Of a stretch of DNA of 64,000 nucleotides, positions 53,197 to 61,606 are shown piece by piece (position 1 is the stretch's first letter; each line of letters opens with the position of its first letter). This DNA comes from Sulfitobacter albidus (GTDB lineage: Bacteria > Pseudomonadota > Alphaproteobacteria > Rhodobacterales > Rhodobacteraceae): contig NZ_CP073581.1 in NCBI RefSeq assembly GCF_018200035.1, positions 2,910,501-2,974,500 on the forward strand, given 5' to 3'. The notes beneath the pieces were generated by a model, which worked only from the letters and a program-made list of their open reading frames with translations, did not search any database and was not told the origin of the DNA. A program made the translations under genes and the position numbers.

Positions 53197-54114
53197 TCAG
53201 TCCGCGTTCTCGCTGGCCGCTTCCGAGAGGCTTGAAACTGCTTGTCTATAAGCCGCGAAAAGACCGTCGGGACTGCCTTTGCTGGCCCCGGGTTCAAAGA
53301 CCACGCTTTGCAGCCCAAGAGTTTCCGCGAGCTCAATGGCTTCCCGAGGTGGTTGTGCCTCCCAGATCAGGATACGCGCGTCCAGTTCTGTTGAAAGCCG
53401 TTCCAGATCCGAAAGGTCGTCTTCGCTCGGCATGGCACCCGCATCCCATTCAAGCGACGCAATGGATAAGGAGTAGCGCCGGGCGAAGTACTGATACCGG
53501 GGGTGCGTCGCAATCATTGTGACGCCTTCCAGGCCACTCAACGCATCCTGGGCCATCGCATCCAACTCGGTCAGGTCAGAGCGCAGTTCAGTCAGCCTTG
53601 CTTCAACATCTTCCCCGGTGGCCAGATCACGCGCAACGACAGCAGCTGCAATGGCTTCCGCCTGCGCGATCGCGAGCATCGGATCAAGCCATGTATAAGA
53701 AGCGATGCCTTCATGGGAGTGCTCTCCCCCATCCCCATGACTGTGTGTGATGCTTTCGGTAACAATGAACGCGTCTTCGATCGCCGCCGAGGTATTCACG
53801 ATCCGAGACCGCGGCAGCGATACCCGATCAATCCAGGATGCGAAGCCAGCGCCGTTCAGAAGAATCATATCAGCGGACTGGATCATGCTGATATCGGCAA
53901 TCGAGGGACGCCAGAACGACGGATCGACGCCCTCGGGGACGGGGAAGACGACTTCCGCCGTGTCCTCCAAAAGGCGTTCGGCGAGAAAGTGCAGCGCTTG
54001 GTTGACCGTGACGATGCGCGGGCGATCCTGTGCGAGCGCCGCATTCACCGAGAACACGATCATCAGGGCGGCGAGAACGCCTTGTAGAACACGCACCAGA
54101 CTCAGCTCCCGCAT
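53197..54114 (-). CDS. ZnuA-like metal ABC transporter substrate-binding protein
   Basis: This 305-residue periplasmic protein has a signal peptide (ALMIVFSVNAALA) and the cluster A-I binding-protein fold: PRIVTVNQALHFLAERLLED, SIADISMIQSADMILLNGAG, a His-rich loop THSHGDGGEHSHEG, WLDPMLAIAQAEAIAAAV and MIATHPRYQYFARRYSLSIA. Of the three usual zinc histidines, the first (normally DPHxYEPS) is replaced by DPSFWRPS and the second (normally HxWLDP) by YTWLDP; the third is kept. It is the last gene of a six-gene operon and overlaps the preceding gene by 13 nt. Metal specificity is unknown. Confidence 0.82.
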   Translation of the reverse strand: MRELSLVRVLQGVLAALMIVFSVNAALAQDRPRIVTVNQALHFLAERLLEDTAEVVFPVPEGVDPSFWRPSIADISMIQSADMILLNGAGFASWIDRVSLPRSRIVNTSAAIEDAFIVTESITHSHGDGGEHSHEGIASYTWLDPMLAIAQAEAIAAAVVARDLATGEDVEARLTELRSDLTELDAMAQDALSGLEGVTMIATHPRYQYFARRYSLSIASLEWDAGAMPSEDDLSDLERLSTELDARILIWEAQPPREAIELAETLGLQSVVFEPGASKGSPDGLFAAYRQAVSSLSEAASENAD

Positions 54115-54437
54115 TTCCGCGCAATGTCTTCGGGTGTCACGATCCAGTAGTTGTCGTGGCTGCCCGTATCGACCTCGATCAATAGCCCGCTGGTGTAGTC
54201 AACGCTGTCGAGCGGCACGAGGACCGTGCCGTCGCTTTCAAGCTGCAATGTCGTCAGCAGGTTGTTTTCGCCATCGAGGACACGGACATCGCCCTGCTGG
54301 GTGACGCGCCCATTGGAGAACTTCGCCTCAACCGTGACGGCTTCGCAATCGACCGAGGCAAAGACCACAAGTTGATGCGCCGCCGCCCCGATCGGAGCGG
54401 CGATCATGAGGCTTGAGAAGGCAAGCGCCCGGATCAC
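54102..54437 (-). CDS. Small exported NikL-like protein
   Basis: This 111-residue protein starts with a signal peptide (ALAFSSLMIAAPIGAAAHQL) and has a compact beta domain: AVTVEAKFSNGRVTQQGDVR, VLDGENNLLTTLQLESDGTV and GLLIEVDTGSHDNYWIVTPE. The mature N-terminus AHQLVVFA resembles NikL of nickel ECF transporters, which keeps an exposed His. GTG 54437 overlaps the previous stop as GTGA and is preferred over GTG 54449. It follows the NikK-like gene, as in nickel gene clusters. Confidence 0.65.
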   Translation of the reverse strand: MIRALAFSSLMIAAPIGAAAHQLVVFASVDCEAVTVEAKFSNGRVTQQGDVRVLDGENNLLTTLQLESDGTVLVPLDSVDYTSGLLIEVDTGSHDNYWIVTPEDIARKCGS

Positions 54438-55210
54438 TGGCCCGTCCACTCTTCGAAGTGGACCCAGATCACGGCGCCAAGCTCGACGGGCTTTTCCTCG
54501 CCCGATCCTTCTTCGGTGATGGTGTAGTCAGCGGTGTTGAGCGCGGCAAAGCCCCACCAGCCAGCGGCGGGAGGTGCGTAAGTGAACACGCCATCAGCGT
54601 CGGCCTTGACGGTTTGCGTAATCATCAGCTCGTCCGGTGCGGTGGCAGCGAGACCCTCATTGAAGAACTCGACCTCGACCTCGGCGTAGGGCACCGGCGC
54701 GCCGTCGAGTTTGATGATCCCCTGGAACACATTGTGCTCCCACAGACCAAACGGCTTGGTCAGCGGGACCACTTCGGTCTTGAGGCCCAGTTCCGTGTCC
54801 CAGCCCTCGTCGTCGCCATAGGCGGTTACGTAGGTCTTGGTGTAGTGGATGATAAAGGCATCTTCGGCAGGTTCCCAATAGGGTTGCGGCTCCATCGCGA
54901 AGATGTAGGTGCCCGGACGTTCCAGCGGGTAGTCGAGCGTATAGCCTTGCTCCTCCATCACAGTGGCGTCCTGCAAACTGCCAAGGAGGTCTGTCGTCGT
55001 GCCCTCATGGGTCACCGCGAACGACACCGGTGTTTCAAGGATCATCCCATCCATCTCGAACGGATGGGAGAACGACATGGTCAGTGCGACGCTGCGCCCG
55101 TCTTCCTGGCTGATCATGGGATCGTTCGGGATGATCATGCCGTAATGCGCCAGCGCGGGCGTGGCGGCGATCAAGGTCGCGAGCGATGCGGTGAGAAAAT
55201 GTCGTTTCAT
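54434..55210 (-). CDS. DUF4198 domain protein (NikK-like)
   Basis: This 258-residue periplasmic protein has a signal peptide ending ATPALA, so that the mature protein begins with His (AHYGMIIPND). Family stretches are RSVALTMSFSHPFEMDGMIL, MEPQPYWEPAEDAFIIHYTK, GLKTEVVPLTKPFGLWEHNV and GWWGFAALNTADYTITEEG. DUF4198 includes NikK, an accessory protein of nickel/cobalt uptake systems. AGGAGG lies 5-6 nt before the ATG. There is no nikMNQO here; the gene sits behind a type VII ABC permease instead. Confidence 0.85.
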   Translation of the reverse strand: MKRHFLTASLATLIAATPALAHYGMIIPNDPMISQEDGRSVALTMSFSHPFEMDGMILETPVSFAVTHEGTTTDLLGSLQDATVMEEQGYTLDYPLERPGTYIFAMEPQPYWEPAEDAFIIHYTKTYVTAYGDDEGWDTELGLKTEVVPLTKPFGLWEHNVFQGIIKLDGAPVPYAEVEVEFFNEGLAATAPDELMITQTVKADADGVFTYAPPAAGWWGFAALNTADYTITEEGSGEEKPVELGAVIWVHFEEWTGQ

Positions 55211-55225
55211 GAAACCTCCTGTTGA

Positions 55226-56395
55226 TTATGACCCAAGGGCAAGCAACCAGCCCACCCAGGCTTCAGCGTTGCGCGACACGATGGCCGCACCAATGGCTGC
55301 GATACTTCCTGCCAGTAACAGTAGAGTAACGGTCTCCGCTGCCAAGAGTTTCAGAACCATCCCTTTCTGAGCGCCCAGTTTTACAGCGGTGCCCAATTCG
55401 CGGGCACGCAAACGATAGCTGAGGAAAACCGCCAGCCCCACTGCGGCGGCGGCAGCGACCGCGATGATGGCCGTTACGACGTCGAGCAGGGATTTGATGC
55501 GGAAAATGCGGTCGACCAACCCCTGGATCACGCCAGCAGGCTCGATCATCTGCGTCGGGAGATCGCTGTCGAGATAGCGGCCCTTCAGGATGGTGTTCGA
55601 CCGCGTGTCGTTAGGCACGACGATGACGGCAGAGGCTGGAAAATCATCCTGACTGCCGTGAAAATGAAAGCTGTCGATGTTGTCTTCGGTTATTCGCTGG
55701 TACTGCACCACCGCAGCATTCGCGAGCGCAGCCGTTCCGGCGGCTACATCCGCTGCCGTCACCACGTCCTCGTGACCATGACCTATGCCTTGAATGACCC
55801 AAGCCGTCTTGATGTCCACAAAGATGGCTTGATCGTCGGCCGTGTTCGTCGGCGCAAGAACGCCGACGATGGGCATTTCCAGCGGATAGACGCCGTCCAG
55901 GTCGAAGAGGTTTTCCGGGGCAGACACAAGCGTGTCGCCAACGCCTTTTCCCAAGGCGGACGCAACATCCGACCCGATGACCGCGTCTCCGAGAATCGAA
56001 AGGCCTCGCCCATCGGCGGGGGTCAACGCGCGGAAATCGAAGTAGTCCAGCGTCGTACCCACGATCCGAAACCCGCTTGAGGAAAACGCCGTGTGCACTG
56101 GAATCGGAACACCGAGGCCGCTGTCCCATACACTTTCCACCTCGCGCATCGCGACCGGGTCCGGGCGTTCGTCCGAAAAGTAGAGTGCCGCCATCGTCAG
56201 ATCGAGTTGCGATCCGCGGCTACCCAGCAAGAGCGGCGTCGCCTCGCCACGCGCGACCAAGGCGCGCTCGCTGGTGGACAGAAGCGTTTGGGTCGCCACA
56301 GGGACAAACATGATGAGCGCAGCCACGAGCACCAGCACAAGGCTGCGTGCCCAGTGATAGCGCAGGTAGGAAAAGGCGAGAAAAAGCGCGTTCAT
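55226..56395 (-). CDS. FtsX/MacB-like ABC transporter permease
   Basis: This 389-residue permease has one N-terminal membrane helix (SLVLVLVAALIMFVPVATQT), a large periplasmic domain of about 230 residues and three C-terminal helices (ITAIIAVAAAAAVGLAVFLS-like region, then TVTLLLLAGSIAAIGAAIVS). RLRARELGTAVKLGAQKGMV is the coupling segment typical of FtsX-domain permeases. This is the type VII (mechanotransmission) topology, which moves substrates within the periplasm rather than across the inner membrane. The periplasmic part contains HGHEDVV and FHFHGSQD, possible metal-binding sites. It is 3 nt from the ATPase gene. Confidence 0.87.
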   Translation of the reverse strand: MNALFLAFSYLRYHWARSLVLVLVAALIMFVPVATQTLLSTSERALVARGEATPLLLGSRGSQLDLTMAALYFSDERPDPVAMREVESVWDSGLGVPIPVHTAFSSSGFRIVGTTLDYFDFRALTPADGRGLSILGDAVIGSDVASALGKGVGDTLVSAPENLFDLDGVYPLEMPIVGVLAPTNTADDQAIFVDIKTAWVIQGIGHGHEDVVTAADVAAGTAALANAAVVQYQRITEDNIDSFHFHGSQDDFPASAVIVVPNDTRSNTILKGRYLDSDLPTQMIEPAGVIQGLVDRIFRIKSLLDVVTAIIAVAAAAAVGLAVFLSYRLRARELGTAVKLGAQKGMVLKLLAAETVTLLLLAGSIAAIGAAIVSRNAEAWVGWLLALGS

Positions 56396-56398
56396 GGC

Positions 56399-57061
56399 TC
56401 AACCCCCTTCGCGAAACTGCGCGAAATCAAGAACACGCTCAAAGCGCGGTAGCAATTCGTGATCGTGGGTGACGGCAAGCACGGCGGCACCCGCCTCTGA
56501 CGCCTGCTCGAACAAAAGATCGAGGATGCGCGCCTTGCTGTCCGGGTCGAGATTGCCGGTCGCCTCATCCGACAGGATCAGTTTCGGTTGGGTGACCAGC
56601 GCCCGACAAATCGCCACCCGTTGCTGTTCGCCCTGGGAAAGCGCCGTCGGATGCCGGTCGAGTTTGTCGCCGATCCCGCAGGCCGCCGCGAGCGCTTCGG
56701 CGCGGTCCCGTGCCGCGTCGTCGAGGGTCAAGGCGGGCGTGATGCGATAAGGATAAAAAATGTTCTGCCGTGCCGAGAGATAATCAAGGAGCGCAAAGTC
56801 CTGAAACACGAAGCCGATCCGGCTCGCCCGAAAGCGGCGACGCGCCGCATCCGACAAACCCGACACCTCGGTGCCTGCGACGTCGATGCGCCCCGCTTCC
56901 GGCGTCAGGATACCCGCTATCAGATTGAGCAGCGTCGTTTTCCCGCTGCCGCTCGGGCCAACCACGGCAACCCGTTCTCCATCATCGAGGTGAAACTCAG
57001 GCACCCGCAACCGGAACCCGCCGCCGCCGTAGCCGAACGTGAGATTTTCGACCCGGACCAT
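56399..57061 (-). CDS. ABC transporter ATP-binding protein (LolD/MacB-like)
   Basis: This 220-residue ATPase has Walker A (VAVVGPSGSGKTTLLNLIAG), the Q-loop in GFVFQDFALLDYLSARQNI, the signature TALSQGEQQRVAICRALV (LSQGE for LSGGQ), Walker B LILSDEATGNLDPDSKARIL and the H-loop VLAVTHDHELLPRFERVLDF. It is of the LolD/MacB/FtsE class and pairs with the following permease. Its ATG overlaps the preceding stop by one base (TGATG). Confidence 0.93.
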   Translation of the reverse strand: MVRVENLTFGYGGGGFRLRVPEFHLDDGERVAVVGPSGSGKTTLLNLIAGILTPEAGRIDVAGTEVSGLSDAARRRFRASRIGFVFQDFALLDYLSARQNIFYPYRITPALTLDDAARDRAEALAAACGIGDKLDRHPTALSQGEQQRVAICRALVTQPKLILSDEATGNLDPDSKARILDLLFEQASEAGAAVLAVTHDHELLPRFERVLDFAQFREGG

Positions 57062-57639
57062 CAGTTTGTCGGAGGTGCGGGGAACGTCTCGCCCGCGGTA
57101 TCTCTGTTGACGTCGAGCAGTTCGAAATCAGTGATCCGCCACGCCCCTTCGACGGGCGAGACAGTCAGGTCAGCGCTGTACGTGTTGCCACGGACATGCA
57201 GATGTTCGGAGTGTCCCACGGTGCCAATGACCTGCCAGGAGGCATCGATAACGAGCGAGCTGTTCTCACGCGCGACCTGCGTGTTCAAAAGTTTGATCTC
57301 ATGGATCGTCTGATCAACCTCGTCCAGCCCACCATCCTTCATCGCACCGACGCGCTCCAGGTAGAGGTATTCAAGGGCTTCGCCGTGCGTCACGCTGGCC
57401 AAGGTATCATAGATCCCATCTTCTTGCGTCTCGCCGAATGCTTTGTAGACCTCCAGCAGCAGCGCGGGCGTCAATCGCCAGAACTCCGATTGAGCGTCGC
57501 TGATTGTAAGCGGGTCGAGACCTGGCACTGAAAAGGCGTCGGACTCGGAAATCTGCGGACCCTTGGGCCAAACGATCGCAACAGCAGCCGCGAGGACGCC
57601 TGCCGATACAAGTGCTGCAATCGTGTATCCGACTTTCAC
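57061..57639 (-). CDS. Membrane-anchored hypothetical protein, first gene of the metal/ABC operon
   Basis: I do not recognise this family. The 192-residue protein has one N-terminal membrane helix or uncleaved signal (GYTIAALVSAGVLAAAVAIV) and a periplasmic alpha/beta domain. VGHSEHLHVRGNTYSADLTV includes a possible metal site (HxxHxH), and GAWRITDFELLDVNR resembles the end of nuclear-transport-factor-like folds. It starts with GTG 57639 with a weak ribosome site. Tight coupling to the ATPase gene (1-nt overlap) implies a joint function. Confidence 0.75.
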   Translation of the reverse strand: MKVGYTIAALVSAGVLAAAVAIVWPKGPQISESDAFSVPGLDPLTISDAQSEFWRLTPALLLEVYKAFGETQEDGIYDTLASVTHGEALEYLYLERVGAMKDGGLDEVDQTIHEIKLLNTQVARENSSLVIDASWQVIGTVGHSEHLHVRGNTYSADLTVSPVEGAWRITDFELLDVNRDTAGETFPAPPTN

Positions 57640-57660
57640 GGTTCAAGACCCAAACATTGT

Positions 57661-57672
57661 CTGATTGATCAG
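57661..57672 (-). promoter_or_regulatory. Inverted repeat upstream of the metal/ABC operon
   Basis: CTGAT-TG-ATCAG forms a 5-2-5 inverted repeat 22 bp before the GTG start of the first gene. It could be an operator or part of the promoter. It does not match the Zur or NikR box consensus known to me. Confidence 0.35.
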
Positions 57673-57854
57673 CGCGTAACCTGTTCGAAATAGAGTGGAA
57701 GTGCAAGCACCCAGCTCGCGAAGGCGCTGCCTGAAACGTCAGGTATCTCCGACCCTCAAACGAACCCTCAAGTAGCCCACCAGCACAAAATGCCAAACCT
57801 TCGCGCCAACATTGGGCCGGCGTTCAGGGAGGATTTGGCGGAGCGGAGGATCAG

Positions 57855-58127
57855 TCATTCGAACGCTAAACCTGACAGCCATTCGCGCGCCTCGCCCTCG
57901 GGCACACCAAAATGTAGGGCACGGTTCGGTACTTGGATGTTGAACTCGAGGATGCGCTGGCAATCGCCGAAGCCAATGAAATCTAGCGCATTGGGATCGC
58001 CTTCACTGGCGGCCCGGAGCTGCCATTCATCCACCTTTGGCGATGCCGCGGTAAGGCCCGTTGAAGCGTCCCTACCCCCAGCCTGCTGTTCAAAACGGCA
58101 AAGTCGGACCAGATATCCGACTGGGGG
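57855..58127 (-). pseudogene. Possible remnant of a protein gene
   Basis: A 90-codon stretch on this strand between TAG (58128-58130) and TGA (57855-57857) reads as plausible protein sequence (KVDEWQLRAASEGDPNALDF, RILEFNIQVPNRALHFGVPE, GEAREWLSGLAFE) but has no ATG and no ribosome site. Sequence in another frame just upstream (DKAHLVLELIVSLQDDERRA, to about 58300) could be its continuation after a frameshift. I do not recognise the family. Confidence 0.3.
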
Positions 58128-58130
58128 CTA

Positions 58131-58587
58131 CCGCGCACTCATGACCCATAATCTGATAGCCAGCCCGGCGTTCATCGTCCTGAAGGCTGACAATGAGTTC
58201 CAGCACAAGATGAGCCTTGTCGCGCCATTGGTCCGAGCGACAATGGCGAATGCCATCAACCAGCTTTGGTAGACTGGCACGGTGCGTGCGCGTGGAAACA
58301 CGTCTAGGGACGCAGCCATTCGAAAAGTGCGTCCTTCCATACGAGATGAAAAAGTGTCGCAGGTGAGATAAGAGGCGAAAATCTGCGTACCGGCAGCGCC
58401 CGTTTGGCAAGGCTTTGCGCGGGAGTTTCCACGGCCTTTTGACCAACACCACAATTCCCTATCTGAGTCGCATTCGCAGCACATTTGGTGAGTAGCGTTA
58501 GCTTGAAGTTCATCCGTTCCGGCTAATCCATCCCTGCGTGGGGCGGTTCGGGACGACGTATGTGGTAGCTAGAGGACGAGAGTGTAG
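58131..58587 (+). other. Intergenic region upstream of the RTX protein gene
   Basis: No gene is supported in these 457 bp apart from the possible upstream piece of the minus-strand remnant (to about 58300). The right part must carry the promoter of the RTX gene. A purine-rich AGGACGAGAG precedes its ATG. Confidence 0.4.
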
Positions 58588-60348
58588 ATGGTATATGCAA
58601 GCGCGTTAGAGCGGTACATGTTGGAGCTGGTGAACGAGGAGCGAACCTCCCGCGATCTTGGGGCGCTGAAACTCGAAACCAACCTCAATATGTCGGCCGA
58701 GGACCATTCCCTGTGGATGCTCGAAACCGACACTTTCTCCCATACCGGCGAAAATGGCAGCTCATCGCGCGAACGTATGGTCGCGGCGGATTTTGATCTG
58801 GTGGCCCCCTGGGGTACGGCAGAGAACCTTGCAGTGCAGTCGGCGCGCGGGGCATCAGGGTATCTTGACGATGTGGCCGATCTGCATGTGTCTTTGATGA
58901 ACAGCCCCGGTCACCGGGCCAACATTCTCAACCCGGATCTCGAATACATCGGGATCGGGATCGAGGTCGGTTCGTTCACATACGATTCCGGCTTTACCGC
59001 AACTTCGGTGATCGCCACGCAGAACTTTGCACGGACCAATGGCACGGTCGATCTTGATGACCTGAACGGTGGACGTTCGGTCACTGTCGCCGAAACGCCG
59101 ACTGTGACCACGACGCAAGCACCGGTAGAAATCACATTCAGCGCAACCGCTGGCAGCGATACATTCAGCGGTACTGATGCACAGGATACCGTGGACGGCG
59201 GGGCCGGAAATGACCGGCTCTACGGCGCCAGCGGCCACGACGCTTTGAAAGGCGGTATCGGCAACGACACCATCGACGGCGGCGGCGGAAACGATACCCT
59301 TATTGGTGGCGATGGGGGCGACAACATCGAAGGCATGGATGGGTTCGACAACATTTGGGCCGGCGCTGGAAATGACACGGTTTCCGGCGGGGGCTGGGCC
59401 GACACGATCGGTGGCGGTGGCGGGAACGACAAGCTCGACGGGGACGCCGGCGACGATGCGATCTGGGGCGGAAACCAGAACGACACGATCGACGGCGGTA
59501 GCGGGAACGATACGTTGAACGGCGGGTCCCAATCCGACCAGATCGATGGGGGCACCGGTGACGACAGCCTGAATGGCGGTTGGGGTCGCGACACACTCGA
59601 CGGCGGGACCGGGCACGACTTTGTCGACGGGTCGCACAGCGACGATGTCGTCAGCGGCGGCGCCGGTAACGATACGGTTCTTGGTGGCTCCGGGGAGGAC
59701 ACCGTCTACGGCGGAGGTTGGTCTGACACACTTGGTGGCGGATTGGGTGACGATGTCATTTACGGCGATAACGGCAATGACAAGATTTGGGGCGGCGATC
59801 AGAACGATACGATCTACGGCGGCGCCCACAACGACTTGCTCAACGGTGGGTCCCATTCGGACCGGCTGTTCGGTGGTGACGGCAACGACAGCGTGAACGG
59901 TGGCTGGGGCAACGATACCGTAAACGGCAACAGTGGCAACGACACGGTCAACGGCTTCATCGGCGATGACGTGGCCAACGGCGGAAGCGGCCGTGATGTC
60001 ATGCTTGGCGGTGCCGGGGATGACACACTCAACGGCGGAAGTGGGAACGATACGCTCTTCGGCGGATGGGGCGATGATGAGGTCACCGGCGGCTCCGGCG
60101 CGGATCGGTTCGTCTTTGGCTTCCAGCCGGGCAATGACACGATCACCGATTTTGATGCGGGCGAAGGCGATGTCTTGCGGGTGGACGATGTGTTGTGGCG
60201 CGACACCCACGGAGAGCTCAGCAGCGCTGCGGTTGTTCGCATCTTTGGCGAGGTTTCCGACGGATCGCTCAAGCTGACGTTTGATGATGACGAGACCCTG
60301 GTGATCGAAGGGGTGACGTCACTGGGCGGGGCGCTGGATATCTTCTAG
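58588..60348 (+). CDS. CAP-domain RTX calcium-binding exoprotein
   Basis: This 586-residue protein starts with a CAP/SCP (allergen V5-like) domain, about residues 5-150: YMLELVNEERTSRDLGALKL, FSHTGENGSSSRERM, APWGTAENLA and SLMNSPGHRANILNPDLEYI, with the two His and Glu residues of the CAP cavity. From about residue 195 to 520 come some 35 RTX nonapeptides (GGxGNDT type), then a C-terminal block DRFVFGFQPGNDTITDFD and a hydrophobic end GALDIF, as in type I secreted proteins. There is no N-terminal signal peptide, which also fits type I export. Residues 252-359 and 360-467 are a tandem duplication. No secretion genes are adjacent. Confidence 0.92.
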   Translation: MVYASALERYMLELVNEERTSRDLGALKLETNLNMSAEDHSLWMLETDTFSHTGENGSSSRERMVAADFDLVAPWGTAENLAVQSARGASGYLDDVADLHVSLMNSPGHRANILNPDLEYIGIGIEVGSFTYDSGFTATSVIATQNFARTNGTVDLDDLNGGRSVTVAETPTVTTTQAPVEITFSATAGSDTFSGTDAQDTVDGGAGNDRLYGASGHDALKGGIGNDTIDGGGGNDTLIGGDGGDNIEGMDGFDNIWAGAGNDTVSGGGWADTIGGGGGNDKLDGDAGDDAIWGGNQNDTIDGGSGNDTLNGGSQSDQIDGGTGDDSLNGGWGRDTLDGGTGHDFVDGSHSDDVVSGGAGNDTVLGGSGEDTVYGGGWSDTLGGGLGDDVIYGDNGNDKIWGGDQNDTIYGGAHNDLLNGGSHSDRLFGGDGNDSVNGGWGNDTVNGNSGNDTVNGFIGDDVANGGSGRDVMLGGAGDDTLNGGSGNDTLFGGWGDDEVTGGSGADRFVFGFQPGNDTITDFDAGEGDVLRVDDVLWRDTHGELSSAAVVRIFGEVSDGSLKLTFDDDETLVIEGVTSLGGALDIF

Positions 60349-60379
60349 TTCAGGTTTCCGTGTCAAACGTGGACATGTC

Positions 60380-60413
60380 GGCCCTTCCCCTTGCCGGGGG
60401 AGGGCCTTTTTTT
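60380..60413 (+). terminator. Intrinsic terminator after the RTX gene
   Basis: GGCCCTTCCCC pairs with GGGGGAGGGCC (60380-60406) and is followed by seven T residues. Confidence 0.92.
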
Positions 60414-60507
60414 CATGCGCGTCTCATTCGCCTGCCCAAGCGTCAAAATCCGTACATTTCCCTCAAAGGGAGGTCGAGAAATAAAATATCGTTGCTTTGC
60501 AGATATA

Positions 60508-60528
60508 ACGCTGACAAAGTGTCAACGT
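60508..60528 (+). promoter_or_regulatory. Palindrome upstream of dctP, candidate operator
   Basis: ACG-c-TGACA-AAG-TGTCA-a-CGT is a 21-bp nearly perfect inverted repeat 49 bp before the dctP start. It is a good candidate for a regulator site controlling the TRAP operon. Confidence 0.5.
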
Positions 60529-60576
60529 AATGGATTCGACAGGGATCCGACCTGTAAACTGACTGGGAGACTTCTG

Positions 60577-61536
60577 ATGAAACATTTTCTGTTCGCCGCC
60601 GCCGCAGCGGTCCTTGCAACCGGTGCCAACGCGCAAAGCTGGGACATGCCGACGCCCTATGGTGATTCGACCTTCCACACCCAGAACATCGCGCAATTCG
60701 CCGATGATCTGCGGGATGCCACCGATGGCGCGCTCGACATCACGCTGCACTCTGCCGGATCGCTGTTTCCACACGCCGAGATCAAAGGCGCCGTACGCAA
60801 CCGTCAGGTGCCCATCGGCGAATTCTTCCTGTCGCGTCTCTCGAACGAAGATCTTGCCTACGGTATCGACAGCCAACCCTTTGTCGCCACCAGTTACGAC
60901 GATGCAAAACGTCTCTGGGATGCACAGAAACCTGTCATCACCGAACTTCTGGCAGAGCAGGGCCTGATCCCGTTGTTTTCCGTGCCGTGGCCTGCGCAGG
61001 GGCTCTATACCAACGGTGAAATCGCGACAGTTGACGATCTGAACGGTCTGCGTTTCCGCGCTTATAACGCGGCACTTGAGGAGTTTGCGACACTCGCCGG
61101 CGCCTCCCCGGTGCAGATCGAAGCGTCCGATATCCCGCAGGCCTTCACTACCGGCCAGGTCGAGGCGATGATTACCTCGCCTTCCACCGGTGTGAACAGC
61201 ACCGCGTGGGATTTCGTGACCCACTACACCCCTATCAACGCCTGGGTGCCGAAAAACATCGTCGTGGTGAACCAGCGCGTGTTTGACCGGCTCGACGCCG
61301 ATACCCAAACGGCCATCATGGAAGCCGCCGCCACTGCCGAGACACGCGGCTGGGAGATGTCCGCCGCCGAGGCCGAGAGCATGACCGCAGCGCTGGCCGA
61401 GAACGGAATCACCGTTTACGAGCCAAGCGCCGAGTTGCTTGAGGGTCTGCAGGGCCTTGGCGCCACAATGCTGGAGAACTGGAACGCCAATGCCTCCGAC
61501 AGCGCCAAAGCGGTGCTGAGCGCCTACAACAACTAA
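60577..61536 (+). CDS. dctP: TRAP transporter substrate-binding protein
   Basis: This 319-residue periplasmic protein has a signal peptide (HFLFAAAAAVLATGANAQ) and the DctP fold: NIAQFADDLRDATDGALDIT, GLIPLFSVPWPAQGLYTNGE, LNGLRFRAYNAALEEFATLA with the conserved Arg that binds the substrate carboxylate, and IPQAFTTGQVEAMITSP. The true start at 60577 has GGGAGA 9 nt upstream; the longer frame from 60391 includes the RTX terminator. Substrate is probably an organic acid but cannot be specified. Confidence 0.92.
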   Translation: MKHFLFAAAAAVLATGANAQSWDMPTPYGDSTFHTQNIAQFADDLRDATDGALDITLHSAGSLFPHAEIKGAVRNRQVPIGEFFLSRLSNEDLAYGIDSQPFVATSYDDAKRLWDAQKPVITELLAEQGLIPLFSVPWPAQGLYTNGEIATVDDLNGLRFRAYNAALEEFATLAGASPVQIEASDIPQAFTTGQVEAMITSPSTGVNSTAWDFVTHYTPINAWVPKNIVVVNQRVFDRLDADTQTAIMEAAATAETRGWEMSAAEAESMTAALAENGITVYEPSAELLEGLQGLGATMLENWNANASDSAKAVLSAYNN

Positions 61537-61550
61537 GCGTCCCTGACGTG

Positions 61551-61579
61551 CGGCCGGCGGCTTTTGCAGTCGCCGGCCG
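61551..61579 (+). terminator. Intercistronic hairpin between dctP and dctQ
   Basis: CGGCCGGCG (61551-61559) pairs perfectly with CGCCGGCCG (61571-61579). There is no T-run. Such hairpins between a binding-protein gene and its permease genes typically protect the upstream mRNA or attenuate transcription, giving more binding protein than permease. Confidence 0.65.
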
Positions 61580-61606
61580 GTACACCAACCGAAAGGCATC
61601 CGCACC

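Noticed and set aside
57790..58272. A 160-codon plus-strand frame after the metal/ABC operon
   Set aside because: Composition is not protein-like and the opposite strand in the same interval reads better, although also broken.
59341..59988. Short regular repeats that could suggest a CRISPR array
   Set aside because: They are in-frame RTX nonapeptide codons within a coding gene, with no identical direct repeats separated by unique spacers. I saw no CRISPR array in the window.
58855..60210. A 451-codon minus-strand frame opposite the RTX gene
   Set aside because: The regular Val/Ile/Ala pattern is the reverse reading of the GGxGxD repeats and has no independent support.
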